NCBI GenBank assembly: GCA_022749755.1
Contig: CM040451.1
Location: 1,674,001-1,738,000 of the forward strand
From: Azadirachta indica
Lineage: Eukaryota; Streptophyta; Magnoliopsida; Sapindales; Meliaceae
DNA length: 64,000 nucleotides
Direction: 5' to 3'
Made by a program: the position numbers and the translations under genes. Each line of letters begins with the position of its first letter. The stretch's first letter is position 1. The notes under the pieces were generated by a model, which saw only the letters and a list, made by a program, of their open reading frames with translations, searched no databases and had not been told where the DNA came from. Positions 47,232-59,120 of the stretch are shown one piece after another.

Positions 47232-48101
47232 AATTTGAACATGAAAGGCATTTTGTGGTAGACCTTAGTAAGTCAACATGTGACTGTTTAGGTTGGCAAC
47301 TAAATGGGTTGCCATGCAAGCATGCATTGGCTTGCATCATGCACTCTAACCTTGAGCCAGCTGATTACATTGACAATGTTATGGCTAAAAAGGCTTATTT
47401 AACCACATACTCATCGACAATCAATCCTTTACTTGACAAGTTGATGTGGCCGAAAATAGATCTACCAAATTTGAAGCCTCCACAAATAATTTCCAAGGTT
47501 GGAAGGTCGAAATATAATCGAAGGAAAGATTCAAATGAGCCTCCACGTGAAAGAAGAAGATACACCACTAGGTGTACAAAATGTAGACAACTTGACCACA
47601 ATAGAAGAAGCTACCCACTTACAAAGGTATGTAAACTTTCTAGATTCTAATGTATACAATAAAGAGTGAAATCAAATTTCTTATTTTGATTACTAATATT
47701 GACTATGCTTTGGGTACAGTAAGTTAGAACTTCAAGCCAAACCTTAAATGCTACCCGTACAAAATCAAAACCATTTCCATTATTTTTATTTATTTAGTTC
47801 ACTTTAAATGTGGCTATATAAATATTTTCCAAACTTTATTTTATTTTTTTGTAACAGTTGCAAGGAACCAAAGGAGCAGGAGTAAAGTTAGTAGCGAAGA
47901 CACGAAGGAAGGTGGTAAAAGAAGAATGTGTTCCCAAATGCCACAGTAACGCTCAGGCTAACTATCTAAAGTGCAAAAGTACTCAAAAGGTATGATTAGT
48001 TGTGCAATAAAACCTATTTACATTGTCAAATCTATTTATACATTAGTTAAAATATTAATACAACACTATCCTCGATTATTTTTCCTTGCATGCAGCAATG
48101 A
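47232..48101 (+). pseudogene. MULE transposase C-terminus (SWIM finger), 5' end in gap
   Basis: From the gap edge the frame reads FEHERHFVVDLSKSTCDC, then LGWQLNGLPCKHALACIM. This is a SWIM zinc finger (CXC...CXH), the DNA- or protein-binding finger near the end of MuDR-type transposases. The helical segment after it (AKKAYLTTYSS, NPLLDKLMWPK) and the basic linker (PPRERRRYTTRC) are typical. A zinc knuckle follows as CTKCRQLDHNRRSYPL, with Gly to Asp and the last Cys to Tyr, so it is degraded. Likely exons are 47232-47626, 47858-47989 and a short 48096-48101. The catalytic part, if present, is in the gap or lost. Whether it is a complete gene beyond the gap cannot be judged. Confidence 0.75.
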
Positions 48102-48152
48102 TGCATAATGCAGCGATTGTTGGAGCTTTTTTTTTGCTAATTTTTTGATGTT

Positions 48153-48988
48153 CTTGATTTGTTGGATATGGAATACATGTGATAAATACAAGTTTTATCA
48201 TTTTGATTGATAATCTTGTATCAAAACAGTATACATCTTGCCTCTAGGCATTTTCAAAATTCTCTCCTTGATTGTGCGATGGATATTGGAATTCATCCTA
48301 CAAATATATTTTGTATCAAACACTATATAATTTAAATACAATTACATATTTTGTTTACAAGTGGAGTTTTAAATCTTCCATAATTGTATTATACAAATGC
48401 ATAACAATATTATTATGACCATCATCATCTTCTCAGTATTTGCATTAGCCTTTGTTGCTTTTCCAAGTTTCTCATTTACTTCATCTTGTTGATTTACACA
48501 TGATGTACTTGGGATTGCATGATTAGAAATTATGCTTGATGTTGCCATCTCTTCCACGTTAGTATGTATGTTGATTTGTTGGATATGGAATACATGTGAT
48601 AAACACAAGTTTTGTCATTTTGATTGATAATCTTGTATCAAAACAATATACATCTTGCCTCTAGGCATTTTCAAAATTCTCTCCTTGATTGTGCGATGGA
48701 TATTGGAATTCATCCTACAAATATATTTTGTATCAAACACTATATAATTTGAATACAATTACATATTTTGTTTACAAGTGGAGTTTTAAATCTTCCATAA
48801 TTGTATTATACAAATGCATAACAATATTATTATGACCATCATCATCTTCTCAGTATTTGCATTAGCCTTTGCTGCTTTTCCAAGTTTCTCATTTACTTCA
48901 TCTTGTTGATTTACACATGATGTACTTGGGATTGCATGATTAGAAATTATGCTTGATGTTGCCATCTCTTCCACGTTAGTATGTATGT
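48153..48988. repeat. Tandem duplication, 417-bp unit
   Basis: Two almost identical units: gttggatatggaatacatgt starts at 48161 and again at 48578, and 'catctcttccacgttagtat' ends each unit (near 48565 and 48982). Each unit holds one copy of the last coding segment of the GRF zinc-finger pseudogene on the minus strand. Only a few differences are visible, so the duplication is recent. Confidence 0.9.
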
Positions 48989-49380
48989 CCTACTTGGTTG
49001 GTTTCCAGAAACTGAAAAACCCACAACGCTCTTGTTGCTTACAATAGAAATATAATTTGTTTGGATTTTTTAAACTTTTTGATATTCTAACCCCAGCCTT
49101 GACACCACATTGACAATACCTACTCTTAAACTTGAAGATTCCACCATTGACATCACTTAGATCTGCACTATTTTTGTTCAGTCCATAGTCTGCTAGCATA
49201 GATTGGTTAAGATCATCACTACTTGGCTTCCAAAAAAAAAAATTCACAACCTAAGTCCTGCATACAAGAAAAGAAAAGCTTATCAGGGTTTTTTTAAGAC
49301 TCAAAGATACCTAATGTAGCCTTCCTCCCACATCTACATAACTTGTTCCTAAATTTTATTATTGCTCCATTCACTTGCAT
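48369..49380 (-). pseudogene. Double GRF zinc-finger protein pseudogene
   Basis: Reading from ATG at 49380 (MQVNGAIIKF): the first GRF-type finger is CRCGRKATLGIFES, stop, KNPDKLFFSC, then GCEFFFWKP, with a frame change in the 11-A tract near 49231. The second finger is CQCGVKAGVRISKSLKNP, KLYFYC, then CGFFSFWKP (49000-49135). After a TAG at 48990 the same frame continues to a Glu/Lys-rich helix (QQDEVNEKLGKA) and a C-terminal hydrophobic stretch (MMMVIIILLCICIIQLW) ending at 48786. That last segment is present again in the duplicated unit, ending at 48369. The GRF fold binds zinc and single-stranded nucleic acid in known proteins. It lies antisense to and just downstream of the MULE transposase. 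Confidence 0.7.
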
Positions 49381-49679
49381 TCCTTAAGAGCTGAATGATA
49401 TATTATTGTTTGTGTATTTTTGTGTTAGAAGAATGGGATTGTAAAGATAATGTTTGTGTATTTCTGTGTTGGAAGAATGAGATTGTAAAGAGAATGAGGA
49501 CAGTGCAATGTTTTTACAATGGAAGAGAATGAGGAGAGTTTTGTTGTTGACAAAACGGAAGGATGGGGAAGTAAAGATGATGAGGATAGAATGGCAGTGT
49601 GTATAAAATAATTTCTGACAGTTCAATTTGTTTCCTTATTTTGCCCCTCAATAAAAAAAATAATTATAATTCTTATATT

Positions 49680-50090
49680 CACACAAAGGGTTATTCAATA
49701 ATTTCATTCAACATTCTCTCCAACGTCTAAATCTTAATTTTCATAGCAAAATCTTTAACAATAAAATATTACTTATTAAATAAAAACATTCCACATAAAA
49801 AAATATAATTACTATTATAATATATAACTTGACCATAAGTAAGGACATTATAGTCACTTCATTTCTTCTTTGAATTTTTACAAAAAAAAATTTCTGACCT
49901 TTTTGTTTTTTGCAGGTGATAGATAGGAGTTGATGTGACTTTAAAAGGGTAAAAATATAATTATACTCAAAATTTAATATTTGAAGTTAACAGAGGTAAC
50001 GTTAGGGGAAAATCGGGATATTAGTGATACAAGGAGGGGTATTAAGGTATTAGGCCAAATAAGGGGTATCGGGAATTTTCCTTAATTAGG
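49680..50090. mobile_element. Probable right end of the 47-50 kb MULE
   Basis: Sequence to 50088 ends aaggggtatcgggaatttt-cc, whose complement begins GGAAAATTCCCGATACCCC. This resembles the opening of the element at 5052 (GGAAAATTAATTTTGG) and the MITE end at 34012. The matching left end was not found upstream of the gap and may be missing from the assembly. The minus-strand frame at 49384-49626 is not supported as a gene. Confidence 0.4.
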
Positions 50091-50173
50091 GAATCATAAA
50101 GTAATATGTTAAATTATGAAGGGGTTATTTATTATTTCTCGTTCTTAATTATATTATAAGTTCTGTAAAGTGT

Positions 50174-50291
50174 CGCCGAACCTTTCCTTCAGGATGGTTC
50201 GAAACAAGTCTTACTCTATCAGATTCCTGGCTTCGAGCAGAATTGATGATGATGATGATCAAAATTCAATTTGAGGTATTTTAAAATACCT
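50174..50291 (+). repeat. Hairpin module R3
   Basis: First copy in opposite orientation to those left of KXD1. CGCCGAACC (50174) pairs imperfectly with GATGGTTCGA, GCTTCGAGC lies near 50230, a GATGATGATGAT stretch follows, and the palindrome AGGTATTTTAAAATACCT (50274-50291) is followed by TTTT. Confidence 0.8.
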
Positions 50292-51049
50292 TTTTTCATA
50301 TATCTTTTATTTCAATTGTAATTTGATAAATCTACATTATTTATTTAAAAAAATTATCACAAATTTTATTTCATTTCTCTTTATATAAATACAAATTAAA
50401 TTTATTTCTTTTTCAAAGTTGATATGATTAATTATAGAACATATTAAAAAAACACATATATTATTTATTTTGATTGTAAATATATATATTTTTTAAATAA
50501 AATAAAGGGCGAGTCCTAACCCAAATACATTTTTAACATCTTATCTCTCCAAAGATCAAATACAATTGACTTATAAAATATAGAGAGTAGTTTATTAACT
50601 CGACCAATTCTTAAGGACTATTTTGATTGTAAGTAAATAATAAATTACCTAATTTTAAAATATTAACTATTAAATTAACAAATTATAAACTTTTTATATT
50701 CTTAAAAAAAGGACAAAATTATGACACCGTAAAATTTAAGAATATTTTTAAAAATTAAAAGCCCTTTAATTTATCACGTGATAAAATTTTGACCTTTTAC
50801 AATAAAAAATATAGTAAATTTTTTAAAAATATAATTACCTAAACTTTAATTTGAATTATGATATTTTTATTTCTAATATTTTAAAAATAATAAAATAAAA
50901 TAATTTTTTTCAAGTTTAATATTTTAGTCCTAGTATGACATAGATAGTGTCTTAACCAGGACGAAACTGTAATTCGTAAGAAATTATCTCTTTTTAGTTG
51001 AGAAAATGACATCAATTTTGTTAAATAAAGTTATTATCTAACATCCCTT

Positions 51050-51192
51050 CACCGAACCTGGTTGACTACGAGGGTTTTGGTACACAAACAAGGTTTCCTT
51101 AGTTGCTCGGTTCGAGCAATGGAGAGGAATGTATTAATTTCAGTTTTTTGAATTTTGGCCAAACAATGAATAAGAGGTATTTCAAAATATCT
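51050..51192 (+). repeat. Hairpin module R4
   Basis: CACCGAACC at 51050 with GGGTTTTGGTAC near 51075, CGGTTCGAGC near 51109, palindrome AGGTATTTCAAAATATCT (51175-51192) then a T-run. From 50300 to 51040 the DNA is AT-rich, with a degraded tail near 50630-50760. Confidence 0.8.
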
Positions 51193-51859
51193 TTTTTTAA
51201 AAATAATTTTAAATGTTATAAAATAAAATAAATATAAAGAAATTCAATGCTCCTAATTTAAGTTTATTAATAGTATTAGGTTAGTGATTTAGTGTTTTTG
51301 TGTATGAAATTTTTCACTCTCATCTAATTTTTTGTAAAAAAATTATTAAAGTAAAGTTTATTATTATTGTTAAATTTAATCTCTAAACTTGTCTATTTAA
51401 TGCAAGTTTCACCAAAATTACAATCATAATAACTATTAAGAAACTACTAAACTAATCAACAAATTCGTTATTGGACTATTTTATTAAAAATAAGTCAATA
51501 CAATCTACTTAAACATGAAAAATATTGTAATAATATATAAAGTTAATTATCATTAGACAATTTATATCGTCGTATTTTATCATATTACTGATAAAATACT
51601 TAAATTCAATTGTACAAATCAAAAGCAAATTGAAGTGACGTAACGTCAACTTATTTTTTCTCTTCTTAACTTTCAAAATTCTTCACTCGTGTCTCGTGGG
51701 GACAATAATGTCATATTTACATAAAAGTTTGACAGCTAATGACATAAAATATATGTTATTTTTTGAACTTATGAGACCATCCAGAAATATTCTAAAATAT
51801 TAAGGGGTTATTTGTTATTTTTTAGTGTGAAGAGGCTGTTATAAATTTAGTTTGCCAAG

Positions 51860-52015
51860 TTCCACGCTCAACCTTTACTCTGCGAGGGTTGGGTACACGG
51901 ATTACTATATCTGGTCCCGGGTTCGAGCATCAGCGACGACGAGAATGATTATGATTAATAATAATAATAACAATAATAATAATCGACATTCAATTGGAGG
52001 TATTTAAAAATACCT
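51860..52015 (+). repeat. Hairpin module R5
   Basis: GCTCAACC (51866) pairs with GGTTGGG. The change from CCAAACC/GGTTTGG to CTCAACC/GGTTGGG keeps pairing. GGGTTCGAGC lies near 51919, then an AAT-rich microsatellite, then AGGTATTTAAAAATACCT (51998-52015). From 52020 to 55330 I see no gene, only AT-rich DNA with a 26-A tract at 53897-53922 and a CT microsatellite near 54345. Confidence 0.8.
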
Positions 52016-55000
52016 TTATATATATTTATTTATTTTAATTCTGTATAAATAATGTACAAATGTAAGTTTATTATTTTTTAAAAAGGATTATCAAAAATTC
52101 TATTTCATTTCTCTATCTGTAAATAAAGATTAAATTTATTTCATTTTCAAAGCTTATTTTGATTAATTATGAAACATATTAAAAAATATACATAATATTC
52201 CTATTTGGGTTATAAATAACTAATACATTACCTAATTTAAAAAAATATTTAACTGATTGACTTCAATAACTCTCAAATTAACTAATTTAAACTTTGAAGC
52301 ACGAAATTGTAACATCAAATAAATTTAAGATTATTTTCAAAAAATTAAGGGCTGATTTGATTTATCACCCAATATAATTTTGAGTTTTTGAAAATAAAAA
52401 ATACAAGAAAATTTTTAAAAATACATTAATCTATTTGAATAATAACATTTGTTCCAAAATGTTTTTAAAACAATAAAATAAAACAATTGCATGAATATTG
52501 TAATTAATTACTTTTCATTAACATATATATTTTAAAATGTATGTCAAAACAATTTTTCTATGTAGATAGAAAATCTTTATTGTGCTTTAAGGTGCATGTT
52601 GATTAGTTGATAAGTGATATTTGTAATAATGCTGTATATATTCTTTTAGTTTGGTTGTATATATGTAATGCATCAATCACAACAAAATATTGCATCCAAT
52701 TTTCTAAAACTTCATATTTTAGATCAATTACATAAATATTGTAATTAATTCCTTTTTATAAATATATATTTTAAATTTATAATGTAATATCAATAGATCG
52801 TGTATAATTATAATATTGAAAAAAAAAACATAAGCATATAACGCCATCAAATTATGTTCAAATTCATCTATTTCATATCATATCACTATCGATCTATTTC
52901 ACCTCATCTTTTTGATGAATTTAGGTCTTTTAAAACCTAATTAGTATAATCTGTATATCTCATCTAATAAGAATTAATTAAGCAACAAACAATAAAAATA
53001 TGAGGTTATCATATTATTAATAAAATACTTAAAATTCAATCAGATAATATTCCATGATTGAGTTTTAAGATCAATTACGTATATAAAAGAGTGGCAATAA
53101 TATAACCAATTACGTATTATAAAAAAATGACAACAGTCGTAATACGAAAGTTGTCTATATATATTTTTTATAGTTAAATGCTCATAATATATAAAGTTAA
53201 AACTTGTAACAAATAAAATTTACAGTTGATTTCATAACATTTAGATCATATCTGAGATCACACTGAGTTATAAAATAATAAATGATTATTATACTCAAGA
53301 AATAATTACCTGTTAAAAGAATTATATTTTTGGTAAACTGTATTATTTAAAGTACTGTGAGTTTCAAATTTTGAGAATGTGGGCATAATGAATTTTAATA
53401 TTAAAATAATGTAATAATGTATAATAACCATAATAAACATGTAATTATAGCATTATAATAAAGTGGTAAACTTTTTCAATTAATTTTGATGAAAAAAGAA
53501 AATTTGGTGAAATTATCTATAAATAATAATAAACAACAATTATTTATTAAAATGGTGTAATTTATGGAGCCTATACAATAATTATGTAAACATATCTCTA
53601 TATAAAAAATTTCATAATAAATTTATTAACATATCAACAAATTGCTATTTATTAACAAATTAATAAAAATTTTGATAAAATGAAATTCTAATATCAAGAT
53701 AAATTACCTTATTTGATGAAAAATTTGAAACTCTATATATGTGATTAATTAAGTAAATTATAATAATATAATAATAAATACATATGCAATAAAGTTAGCA
53801 TATGTAAAAATATAGGATATAATTGTTATTTTGTCAAAATGATAGATTATAATAAAAATTTTAACACAATAGTAGATCAATTAATAAGGAATTTAGAAAA
53901 AAAAAAAAAAAAAAAAAAAAAACCCTTCTCTACTTATAAAAACTGTTATCAGATCACAGTAGATAACAAAATAAATCACTTATATTTTTTTAATCAAAAA
54001 CAAATTTAATAAAAAAATTTAAAAAAAAAAAAAACTATTTTTTGTTTTTCAATCCCAATTCCAAACAATGCCTTAATTTGAGTCAACGATTTTGCTCAAG
54101 ATGGATCCTTTCAAGAAGAAAGTCGGTGCATTTAAATCAAACGGTTTAATATGAGGGTGCATTTAGTAACACTCTGCAAACACAATAAAACTCTTTGGCA
54201 ATCAACAGAAATCAGGCCTAATATTTTAAAAAATAATAATAATAATTGAAAATACGTTAAGAAATGCCTAATAATTAATTATTTTAGTAAATTAAATTCA
54301 TGAGAAATAAATTTTTCATATGTTTAAAAGTAAATTCTTCTTTCTCTCTCTCTCTCTAAATGTAAAATTATTGAAAATTTTAACTATTTGAATAAAAAAT
54401 CTAAAATGATTTTAATATTTTTTTTTTATAATGTGACTTAAGAAAAATTTAGGCATCATTTAAAAGTGTAATTGAAAAATAAGAACAATATATTTTATAA
54501 TTTTTTTATTAAATTATATTTTGTAGAAATACGCTGCTTATTCATAATATACTACAATTGGACAACAGCTTTCATAATGAAGGAGAATAATTTTAAAAAA
54601 TAGCTTGTCAAATAATCTACATTGATATTTAGTGTAATTTTAGAATTTCTATATTAATGTTATTAATTTAAGGAAAAGACAATTATATTCTATATTTTCA
54701 TAAAGCTAATTGTATTATACATACCCAACTTATTACATCACAATTTATATCAATTACGTATACAAATCTTCAAGTTTTTTACCTAGTTAATTTATCTTGA
54801 TATTATATATTTTTTTTATCTTTAATTATTACAAATAGTTATAGCAAGGGTTATTATATTTTTTGTTTATGAACTTCCAATCTATTTTATCAAATTCTAG
54901 GTATGAATTTTGCAAGAAATTTTTGATAAAATACTTTATATAGAAATATTTCTATACATTTTTTGTATAGACTTCTTAACTTATATCATACTAATCATAT

Positions 55001-55335
55001 ATCTATTATGATTATTATATATTACTATGGTATTCTGATATTAAAATTTATCAAACTTGTATTCTCTACTTTTGAAATCAATAACAGCTTTCAATAATGC
55101 AATTTACCAAATATTTAACTACTTTTTGAAAAGCTTATTATTTGTTTAGTACAGAAATCACTAATTTACTTAAACTAATTCACGGGAACAATAATGTCAG
55201 GTTACATAAAATTTTGATAGTTAATGAGTAGAAAGTCATGTTTAAAAAATTAGGAGATAATGAAGTAATATGGTAAAATGTAAGGGGTGTTCTGTTATTT
55301 ATAATCTATAAATAAAAATATAATTTTTCGGTTCA

Positions 55336-55493
55336 TCACTGAACCTTTCTGGGGCGAGGGTTTGGTACTTGAAATGTGTTCGCGGAATCCCCAGTTCGAA
55401 CGTTTGGTATAGCCATTGACATTTGATAATGAGGATGATGATGATGATGATGATTGATAACCCTGGTTCAATTAGAGGTATTATAAAATACCT
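55336..55493 (+). repeat. Hairpin module R6
   Basis: CACTGAACC (55337) with GAGGGTTTGGTAC, then CAGTTCGAACG near 55394, a GATGATGATGAT microsatellite (about 55432-55455), and palindrome AGGTATTATAAAATACCT (55476-55493) followed by TTTTTT. The frames at 55299-55502 and 55423-55626 run through the module and are not genes. Confidence 0.8.
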
Positions 55494-55521
55494 TTTTTCC
55501 ATTTTTGTTTATATAAAAAAA

Positions 55522-56204
55522 AAGTATATGTATTTTTATTATTATATTATTAATTATAGTGATTTTCACCATTTCTTTTGTGAGATACAATTCACGGTTC
55601 AAAAATTTAAAAATTTTTTTTTTTAAAACTAGATTTGAAATTCAATTAAGGAATAAAAACTATAAAACTAAGGATCTCGATTCATAAATTTTGTAGAAAA
55701 AATATTGACTAATCTGTAGGAGGGGATAAGTTACAATAATTGATTTCAACACCAAACGTAAACAAAAAAAAGAATAATCTTTTAGAAATAGATTCTATAA
55801 AAAAAAATTGATGAACAAATCAAAATTGTTATACCAAAAAATATGTATAATCAACAAAAAAAAAAATATGAATATTTTTATTATTGTATTATTGATTGTA
55901 ATGATTTTCAACATTACTTCTATGAGAATTTAATTTACGGTTCAAAAATTTCAAAAAATTTATTTTCTATCAATAAGTAGGTACGAAATTCAGTTAAGAA
56001 ATAATAAATATAAAAATAAGAGTAGTAACGGTTAGTAAAATTTATGAAAAAAATGTTGACTAATCTATAAGAGGGGACAATTTACAGTAATTGATTCCAA
56101 CACGAGACATAAATAGAGACAAAAATAATCTTTCGAAAATGGGCTCTGTAAAAAAACTAATGAACAAATCAAAATTGTTATACCAAAAAGCATATATAAT
56201 CAAC
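55522..56204. repeat. Tandem duplication, ~349-bp unit
   Basis: Two diverged copies in direct orientation. The phrase atgaacaaatcaaaattgtt starts at 55811 and at 56160. 'ttgactaatct' and 'caaaaatttcaaaaaattta'-type phrases are also shared. No coding potential is visible. Confidence 0.8.
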
Positions 56205-56339
56205 TTTGATGAATGTTAAGATAACATAAGGATATGTGTTTCAATCCTATCATAGGAAGAACTCTTTTCACTTTTAAGAATAGGCATCTCTGTAATTTGA
56301 AAGTTATTAAATGAATATTTAAGGTACATTATAATTGTT

Positions 56340-56955
56340 ATTAGAATTCTAAACTACTTTAATATAATGTTATTATTTTAAAAAAGATACACCTAAAAGG
56401 GTGTTATGAATTTGAATTACAAAAATATATATGATTGATCTTGTTCCATTTTATACGGACCATAATTAGAAAATCGGGCCGTCCTAAACCAATAATGATG
56501 CTCCATTAAATTTTTTTAAAAAATTTTGTTATAATTCTTAATTTTTTTGTTATATTTTTAAGATCTAATACATCAATTAAAAATTATAATAAAAAATTTT
56601 AAAAATATACTGTACATTTTTACATTTAGTCAAAATATGACAAGTACTCATTTTAAGCCGTCTAAATATTTAACTTTTTAATAAAAAGTACAAGCAAACC
56701 ATACAAGAACGTTTTCTCCGTTAGCTACTCTTATTCCTAAACTACCCTTTTCCTCTTTGACGTTTTTCTGGAGACTTTGCGGCTATATAGTCTTTTCCTA
56801 ATTTATCCAATGTCTTCTAAAACTAAAAACTAAACTTCCTAAAATACCCTTGCCATCATTCACGTTTTACCAAAAAAGGAAATTGAACCCGACGTAAATC
56901 AAACTTGCAACCTTCTAATCTGGAGTAAGACGCGTCACAATTGCCCCACGGATCC
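56340..56955. repeat. Segmental duplication, copy 1
   Basis: Matches 58475-59192 in the same orientation. Shared phrases are 'ttatgaatttgaatta', 'gattgatcttgttccatttt', 'ttttctccgttagct' and 'ttcctaatttatccaa'. The right end of each copy is a tRNA-Trp sequence. Confidence 0.8.
56884..56955 (-). pseudogene. Degenerate tRNA-Trp copy
   Basis: Minus-strand sequence of 72 nt that aligns base for base with the intact tRNA-Trp at 59121-59192, including anticodon-loop CTCCAGA. The D-arm is changed (GGGGCAATTGTGACGC in place of GGCGCAATGGTAGCGC), and the anticodon stem (TCTTA with TTAGA) and T-arm (TTTGATT in the loop) also carry substitutions. These would weaken the A and B boxes, so it is called a pseudogene. 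Confidence 0.8.
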
Positions 56956-57179
56956 GGTTTGAATTATTTTTGCCGAACGACTTATTATTTGTATATTAGT
57001 TTTAAACTAATGGACCTTTAGAAAAATTTTAAAACATTTAAATCTAAATACATGTATTTTGATGGGGTCTTTCTAATGTATTCACTTTAAAACATAAATA
57101 TAAATAAATATATTTTAGCAGGGTCTACAGATGGTAATTTTTGACATAACTCTGTCAACCCTATATAAACACAATACAA

Positions 57180-57690
57180 AATCAGTAATTTTAAATTAAT
57201 TTAAAATTATATGATTAATAATTAGGTGATAATAATGTGAAATGATTAATAATTGAGTAAACTTTATATTTAAGATTTTTTTGACACGTGAACTGTTTAT
57301 GACACGATTAACTATTTGAATAATTATTTTATATTAACTTATTTATAATTTAATTATTTATATTATATTTTTAATATTTTAAAAACTATTTAATATTATT
57401 TAAAATAAAAATTATTAGTGTTTGCATATATAAAAATATTATAGAATATATATTAAAATATATAAAAAAAATTATGTTAAATAGGTGACATAATTATTAA
57501 ATGGATAATTCGTTTAACAAATGAGTTGGGTTAAGGTTTCTAAGTCTTGATATGATTATTAAATGAATCGAGTTTGAGTTAGCTTAAAATATATTATATC
57601 TCTATTTGATAAGACACTAAAATACATTATGTCTTTATTTGATGAGACACAAATACAACACATTAACTCAAATTGCCACCCCTATAAAGT
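57180..57690. repeat. Possible degenerate hAT-like or SINE-like repeat
   Basis: A stretch with 'gacacgtgaactgtttatga', 'tgagttgggttaaggttt' and ending near tcaaattgccacccctat. The closing phrase is familiar from dispersed plant repeats of this kind. No ends were defined. The flanks (56960-57180 and 57690-58470) are AT-rich without genes, apart from a slightly GC-richer pocket at 58095-58140. Confidence 0.3.
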
Positions 57691-59109
57691 CTTCAAAAAA
57701 TCTTAAAATTAAATATTAGATTTAAAACATTTAAAAAAATTTTAAGAAATGTAAATATATGTATGTATATTTAGGTGGGGTCTTACTATATATTAGTTTT
57801 AAAACATGTAAGTAAGTGCATATATATCAATAGCAGCACTTAAAAATTTTCAAGTCATTTAAATATAGGTGCATGTGTTCAAGTCCGGTCTTACTAAATA
57901 AGGACATAATTAAAATTAGATAACTAGAAGCCAAAATATTTAAAAGTTAAAATTAATTAACTAACATTATATAAATAATTAATAAATTAAGATGTAAATA
58001 AATAATTTTGTTAAATGTAGAGATCAAACAATATATAAAGCCAAAAATAATTTAAAATATAAATATTATGATAAAAATATTAAAAGAATTGTGAGACTTG
58101 GGGGCCAGACCTCCCTTAGGCCCTAAGGGCGCTCTACCCTGCTTCTAAATATATACACATCTAAAGATGCATATGTGTTATGTTATATTATATAGCATTA
58201 AAAAAATGATCATATTTGAGATATCGAATTTGTATATATGTGTGCATGTAGATGTATGTAAATATAGAAACATGATTAATAATTTCTCAATCTAACAATT
58301 TAAAACAAAAAGGTTATCGAACCAATCTTTAGTGAATGATAAAATATTATTAGTGTATGTATTCGTCGTAAATAAAACTCTTCCAACTTTTAAAGGTAAA
58401 TATCCCTTTAATTTAAGGGCAGAAATTGCCCTATTCATGAAATAGATATCTAATATCTAAGATGTAGGATAACTTTCATTAGAATTCTAATTACTATAAT
58501 GTAAAGGGTTATGAATTTGAATTAAAAATAAAAATACTATGATTGATCTTGTTCCATTTTATGTGAACAACAATTAGAAAATTGGGCCATCATGATCATG
58601 GTCCAATAATGATGCCCCCATTACGCCATTGGACTTTCATTAAAAGCAAGCAATTTATTAGTTTAACTTGGGAAATCTTTACAACCATATAACAATTCTA
58701 AAGCACTTGCATTAAATATAGGGCATAACCTACAAATTGAGAATTGTACTAGAAAAAATAAAAAATATATATATATAGTATACTTTTTTGCATTTAGTCA
58801 ACTTATGACAAGTTTGAATTCATTTTAAGCCGCTTAAATATTTAATTTGACCCCAAAAAAAAGTTGTAAGTATTAGCAAACCAAATAAGAATATTTTCTC
58901 CGTTAGCTATCCTAATTCCTAAAATACCCTTATCCTCCTCGACGTCTTCCAGGAAATGTTACAGCTGTATCGTCTTTTCCTATTTATCCAAAGTCTTCTA
59001 AAAGTAAAACAAAACGTCCTAAAATACCCCTGCCATGGTTGACATTTTGTCAATTAGGCTTTACAGTTAAATCGTCTTTTCATAATTTATCCAAAAAGGA
59101 TAAAAATGG

Positions 59110-59113
59110 AAAA
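59110..59113 (-). terminator. Pol III terminator of tRNA-Trp
   Basis: TTTT on the minus strand 8 bases after the tRNA end, with a second run of five at 59102-59106 as a backup. Confidence 0.6.
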
Positions 59114-59120
59114 CGGGAAT

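Noticed and set aside
47079..47340. Frames that cross the N run
   Set aside because: The translation consists of unknown residues, so no gene can be called across the gap.
279..55493. The recurring palindromes as a CRISPR array
   Set aside because: Spacing is irregular (hundreds to thousands of bases), the setting is a plant nuclear genome and there are no cas genes.
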